From the NCBI GenBank assembly GCA_039923855.1, contig JBDTBW010000014.1, positions 31,763 through 95,762 of the forward strand: 64,000 nucleotides of DNA, read 5' to 3'. A program made the position numbers and the translations under genes. Positions 8,826 through 15,542 of the stretch are shown here, one piece after another (within the stretch, counting starts at the first letter, position 1; each line of letters opens with the position of its first letter). This stretch comes from 66-474 sp039923855. Its GTDB lineage: Bacteria > Pseudomonadota > Gammaproteobacteria > Xanthomonadales > Rhodanobacteraceae. The notes under the pieces are model-generated. The model was not told where the DNA came from, searched no databases, and saw nothing but the letters and a program-made list of their open reading frames with translations.

Positions 8826-9926
8826 ATGTCGAAACACACCATCTTGAATGCGACCCACCGCGCCGCCGGCGCCAGAATGGTGGACTTCGGCGGTTGGGAC
8901 ATGCCGCTCCATTACGGTTCGCAGATCGAGGAGCACCACGCGGTGCGCCGCGACGCCGGCATGTTCGATGTCTCGCACATGACCGTGGTCGATTTGCATG
9001 GCGCGCGCTGCCGCGATTTTCTGCGACTTCTGCTGGCCAACAATGTCGACAAGTTGAAGACGCCCGGCAAGGCGCTGTACTCGTGCATGTTGAACGAGCG
9101 CGGCGGCGTGATCGACGATCTGATCGCATATTTCCTGGCCGCGGATTTTTTCCGCTTGATAGTTAATGCGGCCACGCGCGAAAAGGATCTGGCATGGATC
9201 AATGCGCAAGCCGGGGCGTTCGGCGTCGCTGTCAAGGAGCGCGCGGAGCTCGCGATGATCGCGGTGCAGGGCCCGAACGCGCGCGGCAAGGTGTTATCGC
9301 TCATGTCCGGCGAATCGCGCGATCGTGTTGCGGGCTTGGGTAAATTCGCCGCCTGCGCTGCGCAAGGCCCGGGTGGGATGGAGTTGTTCGTGGCGCGCAC
9401 CGGCTATACCGGCGAGGACGGTTTCGAAATCATCGTGCCCGAATCGAACGCGGCGGGGCTGTGGAATGCGCTGGCCGAGGCAGGTGTCGCGCCGGCGGGC
9501 CTGGGTGCGCGCGACACGTTGCGGCTGGAGGCCGGCATGAATCTCTATGGTCAGGACATGGACGAAAACGCCACGCCGTGGGAAGCGGGACTGGCGTGGA
9601 CGGTCGCGCTGGATGCGGATCGCGATTTCATCGGTCGCGCCGCGCTTGAAAAACAAAAAGGCGACGGCGTGCCGCGCGAACTGGTCGGCGTGGCACTGGA
9701 TGGCAAGGGCGTGTTGCGGCACGGCCAGCGCGTACTCACGGAGCGCGGTGATGGAGAAATCCTGTCCGGCATTTTTTCGCCCACGCTCGGCAAGTCGATC
9801 GCGTTCGCGCGGGTACCGGTTGGCGCGAAGGAAAACCTGCGTGTGGACATGCGTGGCCGCGAGTTGCCGTTGCGGGCGGTGAAATACCCGTTTGTCCGCG
9901 ATGGTAAAGCTTGTGATGGCATGTAG
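8826..9926 (+). CDS. gcvT: Aminomethyltransferase, glycine cleavage T protein
   Basis: This tetrahydrofolate-dependent enzyme releases ammonia and methylene-THF from the aminomethyl group carried by lipoyl-GcvH. The 366-residue length is normal. Family motifs are MVDFGGWDMPLHYGSQIEEH near the N-terminus, MFDVSHM, TGYTGEDGFEI and the Asp-containing RDTLRLEAGMNLYGQDMDE near residue 225-243. It starts at ATG 8826 and is followed by gcvH after a 187-base gap filled by a palindromic repeat. gcvP is not in the window. Confidence 0.96.
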   Translation: MSKHTILNATHRAAGARMVDFGGWDMPLHYGSQIEEHHAVRRDAGMFDVSHMTVVDLHGARCRDFLRLLLANNVDKLKTPGKALYSCMLNERGGVIDDLIAYFLAADFFRLIVNAATREKDLAWINAQAGAFGVAVKERAELAMIAVQGPNARGKVLSLMSGESRDRVAGLGKFAACAAQGPGGMELFVARTGYTGEDGFEIIVPESNAAGLWNALAEAGVAPAGLGARDTLRLEAGMNLYGQDMDENATPWEAGLAWTVALDADRDFIGRAALEKQKGDGVPRELVGVALDGKGVLRHGQRVLTERGDGEILSGIFSPTLGKSIAFARVPVGAKENLRVDMRGRELPLRAVKYPFVRDGKACDGM

Positions 9927-9930
9927 ATTC

Positions 9931-10020
9931 CCTCCCCCAGCGGGGAAGGGGTGGGGTGGGGGTATTCCACCAATGGTGGCCGCAAGATCCCATCCCAGCC
10001 TTCCCCGCTGGGGGAAGGAA
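9931..10020. repeat. GC-rich palindromic intergenic repeat (CTCCC/GGGAG family), copy 1
   Basis: Two arms, CCTCCCCCAGCGGGGAAGG and CCTTCCCCGCTGGGGGAAGG, are reverse complements apart from one base and are about 50 bases apart, between gcvT and gcvH. Related units with CCCTCTCCC...GGGAGAGGG arms lie at 39.8, 53.1 and 60.2-60.4 kb. This is a REP/BIME-like intergenic family, probably transcribed as a long hairpin. Confidence 0.75.
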
Positions 10021-10113
10021 ACGATCCAGAACGGCGGCAGCGGCGCATTGTTTCTGCATCGCGCGTTGCGGCTAGAATCGCGTTTCCGGAATACCGACAG
10101 CAGGATCGGACCC

Positions 10114-10515
10114 ATGAGCGAGATACCCGGCGATCTTAAATTCCTGAAGTCCCATGAATGGGTGCGCGTCGAGGACGCCGAGCAGGTGCGCATCGGCGTT
10201 TCCGATCACGCGCAGAGCCAGCTCGGTGATCTGGTTTATGTCGAGCTGCCCAATGTTGGCGATCACGTCGAAGCCGGCAACGCCTGCGCGGTGGTGGAAT
10301 CGGTCAAGGCGGCCTCCGACGTGTACGCGCCGGTCAGCGGCGAAGTGATTGCGGTCAACGAGATACTTTCGGACAAGCCCGAGACCATCAACGAGGACGC
10401 CTATGGCGACGGCTGGCTGTTCTTGATCAAACCGGATGCCGAATTGAAGGATGAACTGGCCGAGTTGCTCGACCCGGATGATTACGCCGAGTTGATCGAG
10501 GGCGACGAGGACTGA
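10114..10515 (+). CDS. gcvH: Glycine cleavage system H protein
   Basis: The 133-residue carrier protein holds lipoate on Lys65 in VVESVKAASDVYAP, the standard GcvH lipoylation motif, and shuttles the aminomethyl group between GcvP, GcvT and the dehydrogenase. The start at ATG 10114 gives the canonical N-terminus SEIPGDLKFLKSHEWVR. The longer frame from 9892 reads through the palindromic repeat and is rejected. It follows gcvT on the same strand. Confidence 0.97.
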   Translation: MSEIPGDLKFLKSHEWVRVEDAEQVRIGVSDHAQSQLGDLVYVELPNVGDHVEAGNACAVVESVKAASDVYAPVSGEVIAVNEILSDKPETINEDAYGDGWLFLIKPDAELKDELAELLDPDDYAELIEGDED

Positions 10516-11057
10516 TCGCCGCGATCGGGGTTCGAGAATCGGAAACCGGAAACCGGAAGTCGAGAGAAAATGACCGCGTCGCGCAACAGGAAATTTTTCC
10601 GTTGCGCATACGTCGATCGAATACTTCGCGCGCAAAACCGATCGGTGGAATTGCACTTCTTGTGGAGCGGTTCCGGATCGGACGGTGTGCCGCGGATGCG
10701 CGCAGCGGGACCAAACGGGCGTGCGCATCGACTCTTTTCCCGCCGCGCCGACAAAAACTTGCAGCTCGGGTTTTACCGCTGTTCAGTCGGATTCGAGGCG
10801 CCTCGAACGGCGAAGCGCGGCGTGCATTCGCGCGGCTTGTTGTTTATCACGAGCGGCACGACAAGACATTTGTCACCCGCGTGAAAGCCATACAGGAAAA
10901 GGCTTACGTGATGACGCCATGATTTTTGCAAAGCAATTTATTTGGACGTCTATCCGTCCGAACGATCCCGTGTGGTGCGCACGACAATTACTTCGAAATG
11001 TGTTTATGGTCGAGTGTCGGAGTTCGCGCAAGGTCTTCATCCGCCGCAAAAAAACGA
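10516..11057. other. Gene-free region upstream of metJ
   Basis: No frame here resembles a protein. It contains a short tandem GGAAACCGG/GGAAGTCG repeat at 10535-10565 just after gcvH, of the same style as the repeat inserted in hemW, then AT-richer sequence with a weak MetJ-box-like site at 10944-10959. Confidence 0.5.
10944..10959. promoter_or_regulatory. Weak MetJ-box-like site upstream of metJ
   Basis: GGACGTCT-ATCCGTCC matches two tandem AGACGTCT units at 7/8 and 5/8 positions. MetJ represses its own gene in enterobacteria, but this site lies about 100 bases before the best metJ promoter, so it may serve another promoter or be chance. Confidence 0.3.
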
Positions 11058-11086
11058 TTGACAGCGCGTATTGACAGGAATAGTTT
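11058..11086 (+). promoter_or_regulatory. Candidate promoter of metJ
   Basis: A perfect -35 TTGACA (11058-11063) is followed 17 bases later by TAGTTT (11081-11086, 3/6 to consensus). Transcription would begin near 11093, about 25 bases before the metJ ATG. Confidence 0.5.
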
Positions 11087-11116
11087 TTGCGCCCGACGAC
11101 ATGCGTCGAAGGAAAT

Positions 11117-11623
11117 ATGCCGGCTGCCAAGTACATCGAGCCTTATATCGAGCATGGTCACAAGTGTGACCGGGTGAGAAAAGTCACCGTCTCGATTCCG
11201 CTGCATGTGCTCCGGTTGCTTTCCGACGAACGTACACGTCGTCAGGTGTTGAATCTGCGGCACGCCAGCAACAGCGATCTTTTGTGCGAGGCGTTCCTGC
11301 ATGCGTTTACTGGGCAACCACTGCCAACTGATGAGGAGCTGAGAAGAACCATGGCTATGAAAAAAGCTGCGAAGAAATCCGCCAAGAAGGCGGCGAAGAA
11401 ATCCACCAAACGCGCCAAGGCCCGCAAACCGGCCCGCGCCAAGACCGCTTCGGCACGCAAGACCGCCAAGCGCAAGACCGCCCGCAAGGCCGCCAAGAAA
11501 CCGGCGCGCAAGCGTGCGACCAAGAAGAAGGCCCGCAAGGCGCCTGCCAAGAAGGCCGTGATGGCGAAAGCCGCGCGCGCCAGCAAGGCATCGAAGTCGA
11601 AAGCGAAGTCGAAGAAGAAGTAA
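11117..11623 (+). CDS. metJ: Methionine repressor MetJ with a lysine/alanine-rich histone-H1-like C-terminal tail
   Basis: Residues ~7-75 match the MetJ ribbon-helix-helix repressor closely (ITVSIPL-type DNA-binding strand as KVTVSIPLHVL, then DERTRRQV, NLRHASNSDLLCEAFLHAF, TGQPLP). MetJ uses S-adenosylmethionine as corepressor and binds tandem AGACGTCT boxes. In E. coli MetJ the last ~30 residues form another helix; here they are replaced by ~90 residues of repeated KKAAKKSAKK/RKTAKR units, like a bacterial histone-H1-like protein. The total is 168 residues from ATG 11117, preceded by AAGGAA. An internal ATG at 11351 (residue 79) follows GAGAAG and could express the tail alone. A matching operator lies before metB-hom at 47 kb. 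Confidence 0.9.
   Translation: MPAAKYIEPYIEHGHKCDRVRKVTVSIPLHVLRLLSDERTRRQVLNLRHASNSDLLCEAFLHAFTGQPLPTDEELRRTMAMKKAAKKSAKKAAKKSTKRAKARKPARAKTASARKTAKRKTARKAAKKPARKRATKKKARKAPAKKAVMAKAARASKASKSKAKSKKK
11351..11623 (+). CDS. Possible internal start: free H1-like basic protein encoded inside metJ
   Basis: An in-frame ATG (MAMKKAAKK) lies after GAGGAG at 12 bases and GAGAAG at 4 bases. Translation from it would give a 90-residue protein made almost only of Lys, Ala, Arg, Thr and Ser, like H1-like nucleoid proteins. Whether this start is used cannot be told from sequence. Confidence 0.35.
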   Translation: MAMKKAAKKSAKKAAKKSTKRAKARKPARAKTASARKTAKRKTARKAAKKPARKRATKKKARKAPAKKAVMAKAARASKASKSKAKSKKK

Positions 11624-11680
11624 GAGAAGGTCCACTGTCAAGCAACAGCAACAGCTGACGCATACCATAACGATAAGCTT

Positions 11681-11715
11681 GGCTCTCCCTGCGGTTGCCC
11701 AGCGCAGGGGGAGCT
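11681..11715. other. Hairpin after metJ
   Basis: CTCCCTGCG and CGCAGGGGGAG arms form a stable stem about 60 bases after the metJ stop, without a following T-run. It may protect the 3' end of the mRNA. Confidence 0.4.
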
Positions 11716-11744
11716 AAGGCAAACTTCCATTGCAGCACTTCGTT

Positions 11745-11777
11745 AGCCCCGGTACTTACCGGGGCTTTCCGTTTTCT
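11745..11777 (+). terminator. Rho-independent terminator of metJ
   Basis: AGCCCCGG-TACTTA-CCGGGGCT forms an 8-bp GC-rich stem and is followed by TTCCGTTTTCT. It lies 120 bases after the metJ stop and directly before repeat element copy A. Confidence 0.8.
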
Positions 11778-11780
11778 AGG

Positions 11781-11981
11781 GAGCAGTTTGTAAAGCTACT
11801 GCGCTCGGCATCTTGCGCGCCGGCGGTGCTCGTTGCGCGCCGGCGGTGCTCGGATCAGGCCCGGTACATGGATGTACCGCTTTGGGGCCAAGGAATCCTC
11901 ATGTATTGACATATACACTCCGGTTCCTGCGCTCCGGCGGCGCGCAACCTGCCTTCGCTCGCGACGCTTTTCAAATTGCTC
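11781..11981 (+). repeat. Structured dispersed inverted-repeat element, copy A
   Basis: This 201-bp unit is also present at 17567-17777 and 55976-56167. Its ends are imperfect inverted repeats (GAGCAGTTTGTAAAGC at 11781-11796, GCTTTTCAAATTGCTC at 11966-11981). Inside is a 9-bp stem TTGCGCGCC (11833-11841)/GGCGCGCAA (11939-11947) around two hairpins: GGTACATGGATGTACC (11863-11878) and TGTATTGACATATACA (11902-11917). A 20-bp unit at 11813-11832 is tandemly duplicated at 11833-11852, in this copy only. It lies four bases after the metJ terminator and before the TonB-domain lipoprotein gene. Confidence 0.85.
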
Positions 11982-12198
11982 TGGCGCGTTCATCTCGTTC
12001 AAAGCGCCCAAATCGACAACGGCTTGGCATTTGCCCGCGCGGGATATTGGCGCTATGTTTCGGCCGTCGCGCGGGCGCGCGGCGGGGGCCGCGATCCCTT
12101 GCAAGGAAACCAGGCGCATTGCGTGCGCCGATGGAACGTTTCATGCAAGCAGATCCGGTGTGGCGCGGCTTTCGCGCAGTCCAGGTGAGCCCAGACCC

Positions 12199-13248
12199 AT
12201 GTCCACAACGATTCTTTCGGCCGATTCCGTTGTTTCCGCGCGCGCGCGATTGCGCCTCGCCGCCGCGACTTCGTTCGCGCTGTTGCTCTGCGCTTGCGGT
12301 GGCGGTAACGCGCCACCGAACGCCAACGCCCCGGTGCCGAAGCCGGCAGCGTCCGCGCCGGCGCCAGCCGTTCCCGCGGCGGCACCCGCGCCTTCGTCCA
12401 CCGTTGCGGCGGCCGAACAAGCGGCGCAGGCGGCACAGGCCAGGATGGAAACGATGAGTGTCCAACAATTGCTGGCCGAGGCGCGCACCGCGTTCGGTCA
12501 GCAGCGGCTGCTCGCGCCAAAAGGTAACAATGCCTTCGAATATTATGAAAAGGCGCTGCAAAAAGATCCGAAGAACCAGGTCGCGCAGGACGCGTTGCGC
12601 GAAGCGTTCCCGGTCGGCGCCAACATGGTCGAGCAGACGATCGGCCAGAACAATTACGACGAGGCGCAACGCGAAATCGATTTGCTGGCCAAGGCCGACC
12701 CCAGCAATTACACGTTGACGATCCTGCGTTCCAAGCTGGAGGCCGCGAAAAGGCAACAACAGCGCGCGGACGCATTGAAAGCCAAGCAAGCCGCCGATCT
12801 CGCCGCCAAGCAAGCCGAGATCGCCAAGGCGGCCGCGGCTGCGGCAGCCAAGGCCGCCGCGCCCCCGCCCGCACCAGCGCCCGCGCCGGTCGTCCAGCAA
12901 CCGGTGGTGGAGCAGCCCAAACCCGTGCCGGTGCAAGCGGCGCCTGAGCCGCCGCCGCCGAAACCGGCAGGCGAAACGCGCGGCGCGGAGCCGATCAGCC
13001 AGGCAGCGCCGAACTATCCGCTCGAGGCCGCGCGCAATCAGACCTCGGGTTACGCGGTGGTCGAGTTCACGGTAAATGCGGATGGCTCGGTCAGCGGTGC
13101 GCGCGTCACCGACTCGCAACCGCCGCGCGTCTTCAACAGCGCCGCGATTCAAGCGGTCTCGCGCTCGCGCTACCGCCCGGCACTTAAAGACGGCCAACCG
13201 GTCTCCAGCAGTTTGCAGCGGCGCGTCGACTTCAAATTCGGGGGGTGA
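12199..13248 (+). CDS. TonB C-terminal-domain lipoprotein
   Basis: The 349-residue protein begins with a lipoprotein signal (FALLLCACGGG; acylated Cys near residue 33), then a Pro/Ala linker, a helical TPR-like region around residues 85-200, a Lys/Ala helix and Pro/Val-rich linker, and a TonB_C domain at about 265-349 (ISQAAPNYPLEAARNQTSGY, VEFTVNADGSVSGARV, RYRPALKDGQPV). Normal TonB is anchored by one inner-membrane helix; this one appears lipid-anchored, and Gly after the Cys would favour outer-membrane sorting under the enterobacterial Lol rule. The ATG at 12199 has AGGTGAG nine bases upstream. It may link the envelope or energise receptors; the role is not established. Confidence 0.8.
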   Translation: MSTTILSADSVVSARARLRLAAATSFALLLCACGGGNAPPNANAPVPKPAASAPAPAVPAAAPAPSSTVAAAEQAAQAAQARMETMSVQQLLAEARTAFGQQRLLAPKGNNAFEYYEKALQKDPKNQVAQDALREAFPVGANMVEQTIGQNNYDEAQREIDLLAKADPSNYTLTILRSKLEAAKRQQQRADALKAKQAADLAAKQAEIAKAAAAAAAKAAAPPPAPAPAPVVQQPVVEQPKPVPVQAAPEPPPPKPAGETRGAEPISQAAPNYPLEAARNQTSGYAVVEFTVNADGSVSGARVTDSQPPRVFNSAAIQAVSRSRYRPALKDGQPVSSSLQRRVDFKFGG

Positions 13249-13294
13249 GGCGCAGCGTTTACGCGATGCGTTGAATCGCATCGCGTGCTGCGCC
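13249..13294. terminator. Two-step hairpin after the TonB-domain gene
   Basis: An outer stem GGCGCAGC/GCTGCGCC encloses an inner stem GCGATGCG-TTGAAT-CGCATCGC, starting directly after the TGA stop. There is no T-run, so it may be a rho-dependent or bidirectional 3' end between convergent genes. Confidence 0.5.
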
Positions 13295-13321
13295 GAACGC
13301 ACGGCCAGGGACGGCCGGGCC

Positions 13322-13424
13322 GGCGTCACGCACCAGGGATGGTTACTTGCCTCAACTCAAAAGCGCGTTTGCTATCTGCCTTGAATAGCCGCAGCGGCGC
13401 CACGCACCAGGGATGCTTGCTTGC
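13322..13424. repeat. Two direct 29-bp repeats between convergent genes
   Basis: Positions 13322-13350 and 13396-13424 agree at 26 of 29 bases (core CACGCACCAGGGATG), each followed by a GCGCGTTT stretch. They lie between the TonB-domain gene and the serine hydrolase. Origin unknown; no matching copy was noticed elsewhere in the window. Confidence 0.6.
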
Positions 13425-13464
13425 GCGTTTTTGCTTTTCGCGCACTTACGAGTTGCGCTTCGGA

Positions 13465-14853
13465 TCAATGCCTCGCCGGCCGCAGGCTCTTGTGCACACG
13501 CCGGCTCTTGCTCGACGATTTTCTCGATGGCTTTGGCGCGACGCGCAGCGGTGCGTTCAATCCTGCCCAGTCCTCGAAGGGAAGGCCCAGCATCTTGTCG
13601 AACACCATCGGCATCAACCCGGCCGGTTCCGCGCATTCGCAATTCCACAGGATCACCATGCCGGCGTGGTATTTCGGAAAGAATCCGATCTCGGCCCGGT
13701 ACCCCTGCACCGCGCCCGCGTGGAAGATCAGCGTTTCGCCGGCATAGGTGTAGACGCGCCAGCCCAGTGCGTATTTCGCGTCCGACAATCGCGCGCGCCG
13801 CCACGGTGACGCCACGCGCTCGCCGGGCGTGTCGATTACCGGCGCGTGCAACGTTTCCAGCAGCGATTGCGGCAGCACCGGCGGCCGCCCGCCCATCTGC
13901 GCGATCAACCATTGCTCCATGTCGCGCACGCTGGCATTGACGCCCGCCGCGGGCGGCACATGATAGAAACCCTCGCTGGGTTCGAACGGTGCCCAGCCGT
14001 TGGCGCGGCGGTAATGCGGGTGCGCCCAGCTCTTGCTCGATTCCAGTCCGTCGCGGCCATAAGTCGCCGTGGTCATGCCCAGCGGCAGGAACAGCCGCTT
14101 GTCGACCAGGTGATAGAAGAAGTCCCCGGTCTTGGCGTAGATCACATCGCCGATAAGCGAAAAGGCGACGTTCTGGTAGCCGTAGCATTCGCCGACGTTG
14201 CAGGTCATGTCGACTTCGTCCAGCTTGCGTGCCAGTTCCTCGTATGGCACTTCGTCGGAAAGCAGGTTGTCGTAGGCATTGCGCGGCAGCCCAAGACGCT
14301 GGCCCAGAATGTCGCGCACCGTGGCCTGTTCGGTGGCGTGCGCATCCTTCAATTTGAAAAATGGCAGCACGTCCGCGAGCCGCGTGTCCCAGGACAAATA
14401 CCCGTCGCGCACCAGCAGGCCCGTCAACGCGGTGGCGAACGCCTTGGACAGCGAGGCGAGACGGAAAACGGTATCGGGTTGCACCTTCTCGCCGGTTTGC
14501 GCGTCTGCGTAACCCAGCGTGCGCTCGAAACGCACCTTGTCGTCGACTACCACCGCGGTCGCCAAGCCCGCCACACGATTGGACGCGGCGACCTGGTCGA
14601 GCCAGCCGTCGTAACTCTTGATCGCGTCGCGCACCCGCACGGGCGGCAGTTGCGCCACCGGGCCCGTGTGCACCACGTTGGGTTCCTGCGGTGGCCGCGC
14701 CAACGCAGATGTCGCGCAAGACATCGCACATATGAGGAGCAGCGCGAACGCGATGCGAACGCAACGGGGCCGCGTGTTAAGCTCGGCGTCGGGTTGGTTG
14801 GATGACCGCGCGCGTCGCGTGCGGATGAACGAGGAGAAGAATGTGATAGGCAT
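13465..14853 (-). CDS. Serine hydrolase of the beta-lactamase/class C family
   Basis: The fold is that of class C beta-lactamase-like esterases and D-peptidases: the SxxK motif appears as SLSK (in TVFRLASLSKAFATAL), the YxN-like motif as YQN (in CYGYQNVAFSLIGD), and an HxG-like HAG (in LIFHAGAVQGY). A hydrophobic segment FALLLICAMSCATSALA looks like a signal peptide, so the enzyme is probably exported. The start is uncertain: no ATG, GTG or TTG lies close to the signal, and the nearest is ATG 14853, giving a long basic N-region and an 11-base overlap with the divergent lemA start. It ends in a Lys/Arg/Ser-rich tail. Confidence 0.8.
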   Translation of the reverse strand: MPITFFSSFIRTRRARSSNQPDAELNTRPRCVRIAFALLLICAMSCATSALARPPQEPNVVHTGPVAQLPPVRVRDAIKSYDGWLDQVAASNRVAGLATAVVVDDKVRFERTLGYADAQTGEKVQPDTVFRLASLSKAFATALTGLLVRDGYLSWDTRLADVLPFFKLKDAHATEQATVRDILGQRLGLPRNAYDNLLSDEVPYEELARKLDEVDMTCNVGECYGYQNVAFSLIGDVIYAKTGDFFYHLVDKRLFLPLGMTTATYGRDGLESSKSWAHPHYRRANGWAPFEPSEGFYHVPPAAGVNASVRDMEQWLIAQMGGRPPVLPQSLLETLHAPVIDTPGERVASPWRRARLSDAKYALGWRVYTYAGETLIFHAGAVQGYRAEIGFFPKYHAGMVILWNCECAEPAGLMPMVFDKMLGLPFEDWAGLNAPLRVAPKPSRKSSSKSRRVHKSLRPARH

Positions 14854-15427
14854 GATCCTGGTGCTGGTCGTCATCGTGGTGATTGTGCTGTACTTCGTCA
14901 GCATCTACAACGGACTCGTCACCGCGCGCAATAGTTTCAAGAACGCCTTTGCGCAAATCGACGTGCAGTTGACAAGACGCCACGATCTGATTCCGAATCT
15001 GGTCGAGACGGTCAAGGCCTACATGGGGCACGAGCGTGGCACGCTGGAAGCCGTGACCGCCGCGCGCACCGCCGCGGTCAGCGGGCTCGCGGCCGCCAAG
15101 GCGCAACCGGGCGACGCGCAGGCGATGCAGCAGCTCGCGGGCAGCGAGAACCAGTTGACGCAGGCATTGGGCCGATTGTTCGCGGTCAGCGAGGCGTATC
15201 CGGATCTGAAAGCCAACCAGAACATGATGCAGTTGTCGGAGGAACTGAGCTCCACCGAAAACCGTGTTGCGTTCGCGCGGCAGGCGTTCAACGACGCCGT
15301 GATGAACTACAACAACCGCCGTGAAACGTTCCCCGGTTCGCTGCTGGCGTCCAGCTTCGCCGCGGCCGAGCCGCTGGCGATCGACGATCCGGTCAAGCGC
15401 GAAGCGCCGAAGGTTAGTTTTCAATAG
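14843..15427 (+). CDS. lemA: LemA family membrane protein
   Basis: The 194-residue protein has one N-terminal transmembrane segment (MILVLVVIVVIVLYFVSIYN) followed by the LemA helical domain (LTRRHDLIPNLVETVKAYM, ERGTLEAVTAARTAA, ENRVAFARQAFNDAVMNYN). The start is chosen as GTG 14843, five bases after GAGGAGAAGA; ATG 14852 is the alternative. It is followed by an M48 protease gene, a common LemA partnership of unclear function at the inner membrane. Confidence 0.93.
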   Translation: MIGMILVLVVIVVIVLYFVSIYNGLVTARNSFKNAFAQIDVQLTRRHDLIPNLVETVKAYMGHERGTLEAVTAARTAAVSGLAAAKAQPGDAQAMQQLAGSENQLTQALGRLFAVSEAYPDLKANQNMMQLSEELSSTENRVAFARQAFNDAVMNYNNRRETFPGSLLASSFAAAEPLAIDDPVKREAPKVSFQ

Positions 15428-15434
15428 GAGCGGC

Positions 15435-15541
15435 GGGAGCAGGTAGTAGGAAGTAGGAAGTAGGAAATAGAAGAAAGCGAATGCATCGCGAAGGCGACTA
15501 CCCTACTTTCCACTCACTACCTCCCACTTCCGCTCCTGCCT
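15435..15541. repeat. Short tandem and inverted repeats between lemA and the M48 gene
   Basis: A GGAGCAGG arm is followed by tandem GAAGTAG units; the far end carries CTACTTTCC, CACTACC and CGCTCC sequences that can pair back. It belongs to the simple GGAA-type intergenic repeats seen also at 10.5, 59.2 and 60.1 kb. Confidence 0.5.
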
Positions 15542-15542
15542 T

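Noticed and set aside
10570..10922. Plus-strand open frames between gcvH and metJ
   Set aside because: No ribosome site, no motif, composition unlike neighbouring genes.
10944..10959. Firm call of a MetJ autoregulatory operator
   Set aside because: Second box matches only 5/8 and the site is about 100 bases from the best promoter; kept only as a low-confidence feature.
11971..13329. 452-codon minus-strand frame opposite the TonB-domain lipoprotein
   Set aside because: Arg/Leu-rich shadow of a Pro/Ala-rich gene.
13322..13424. Possible CRISPR repeats
   Set aside because: Only two imperfect copies, no regular spacer series and no cas genes in the window.
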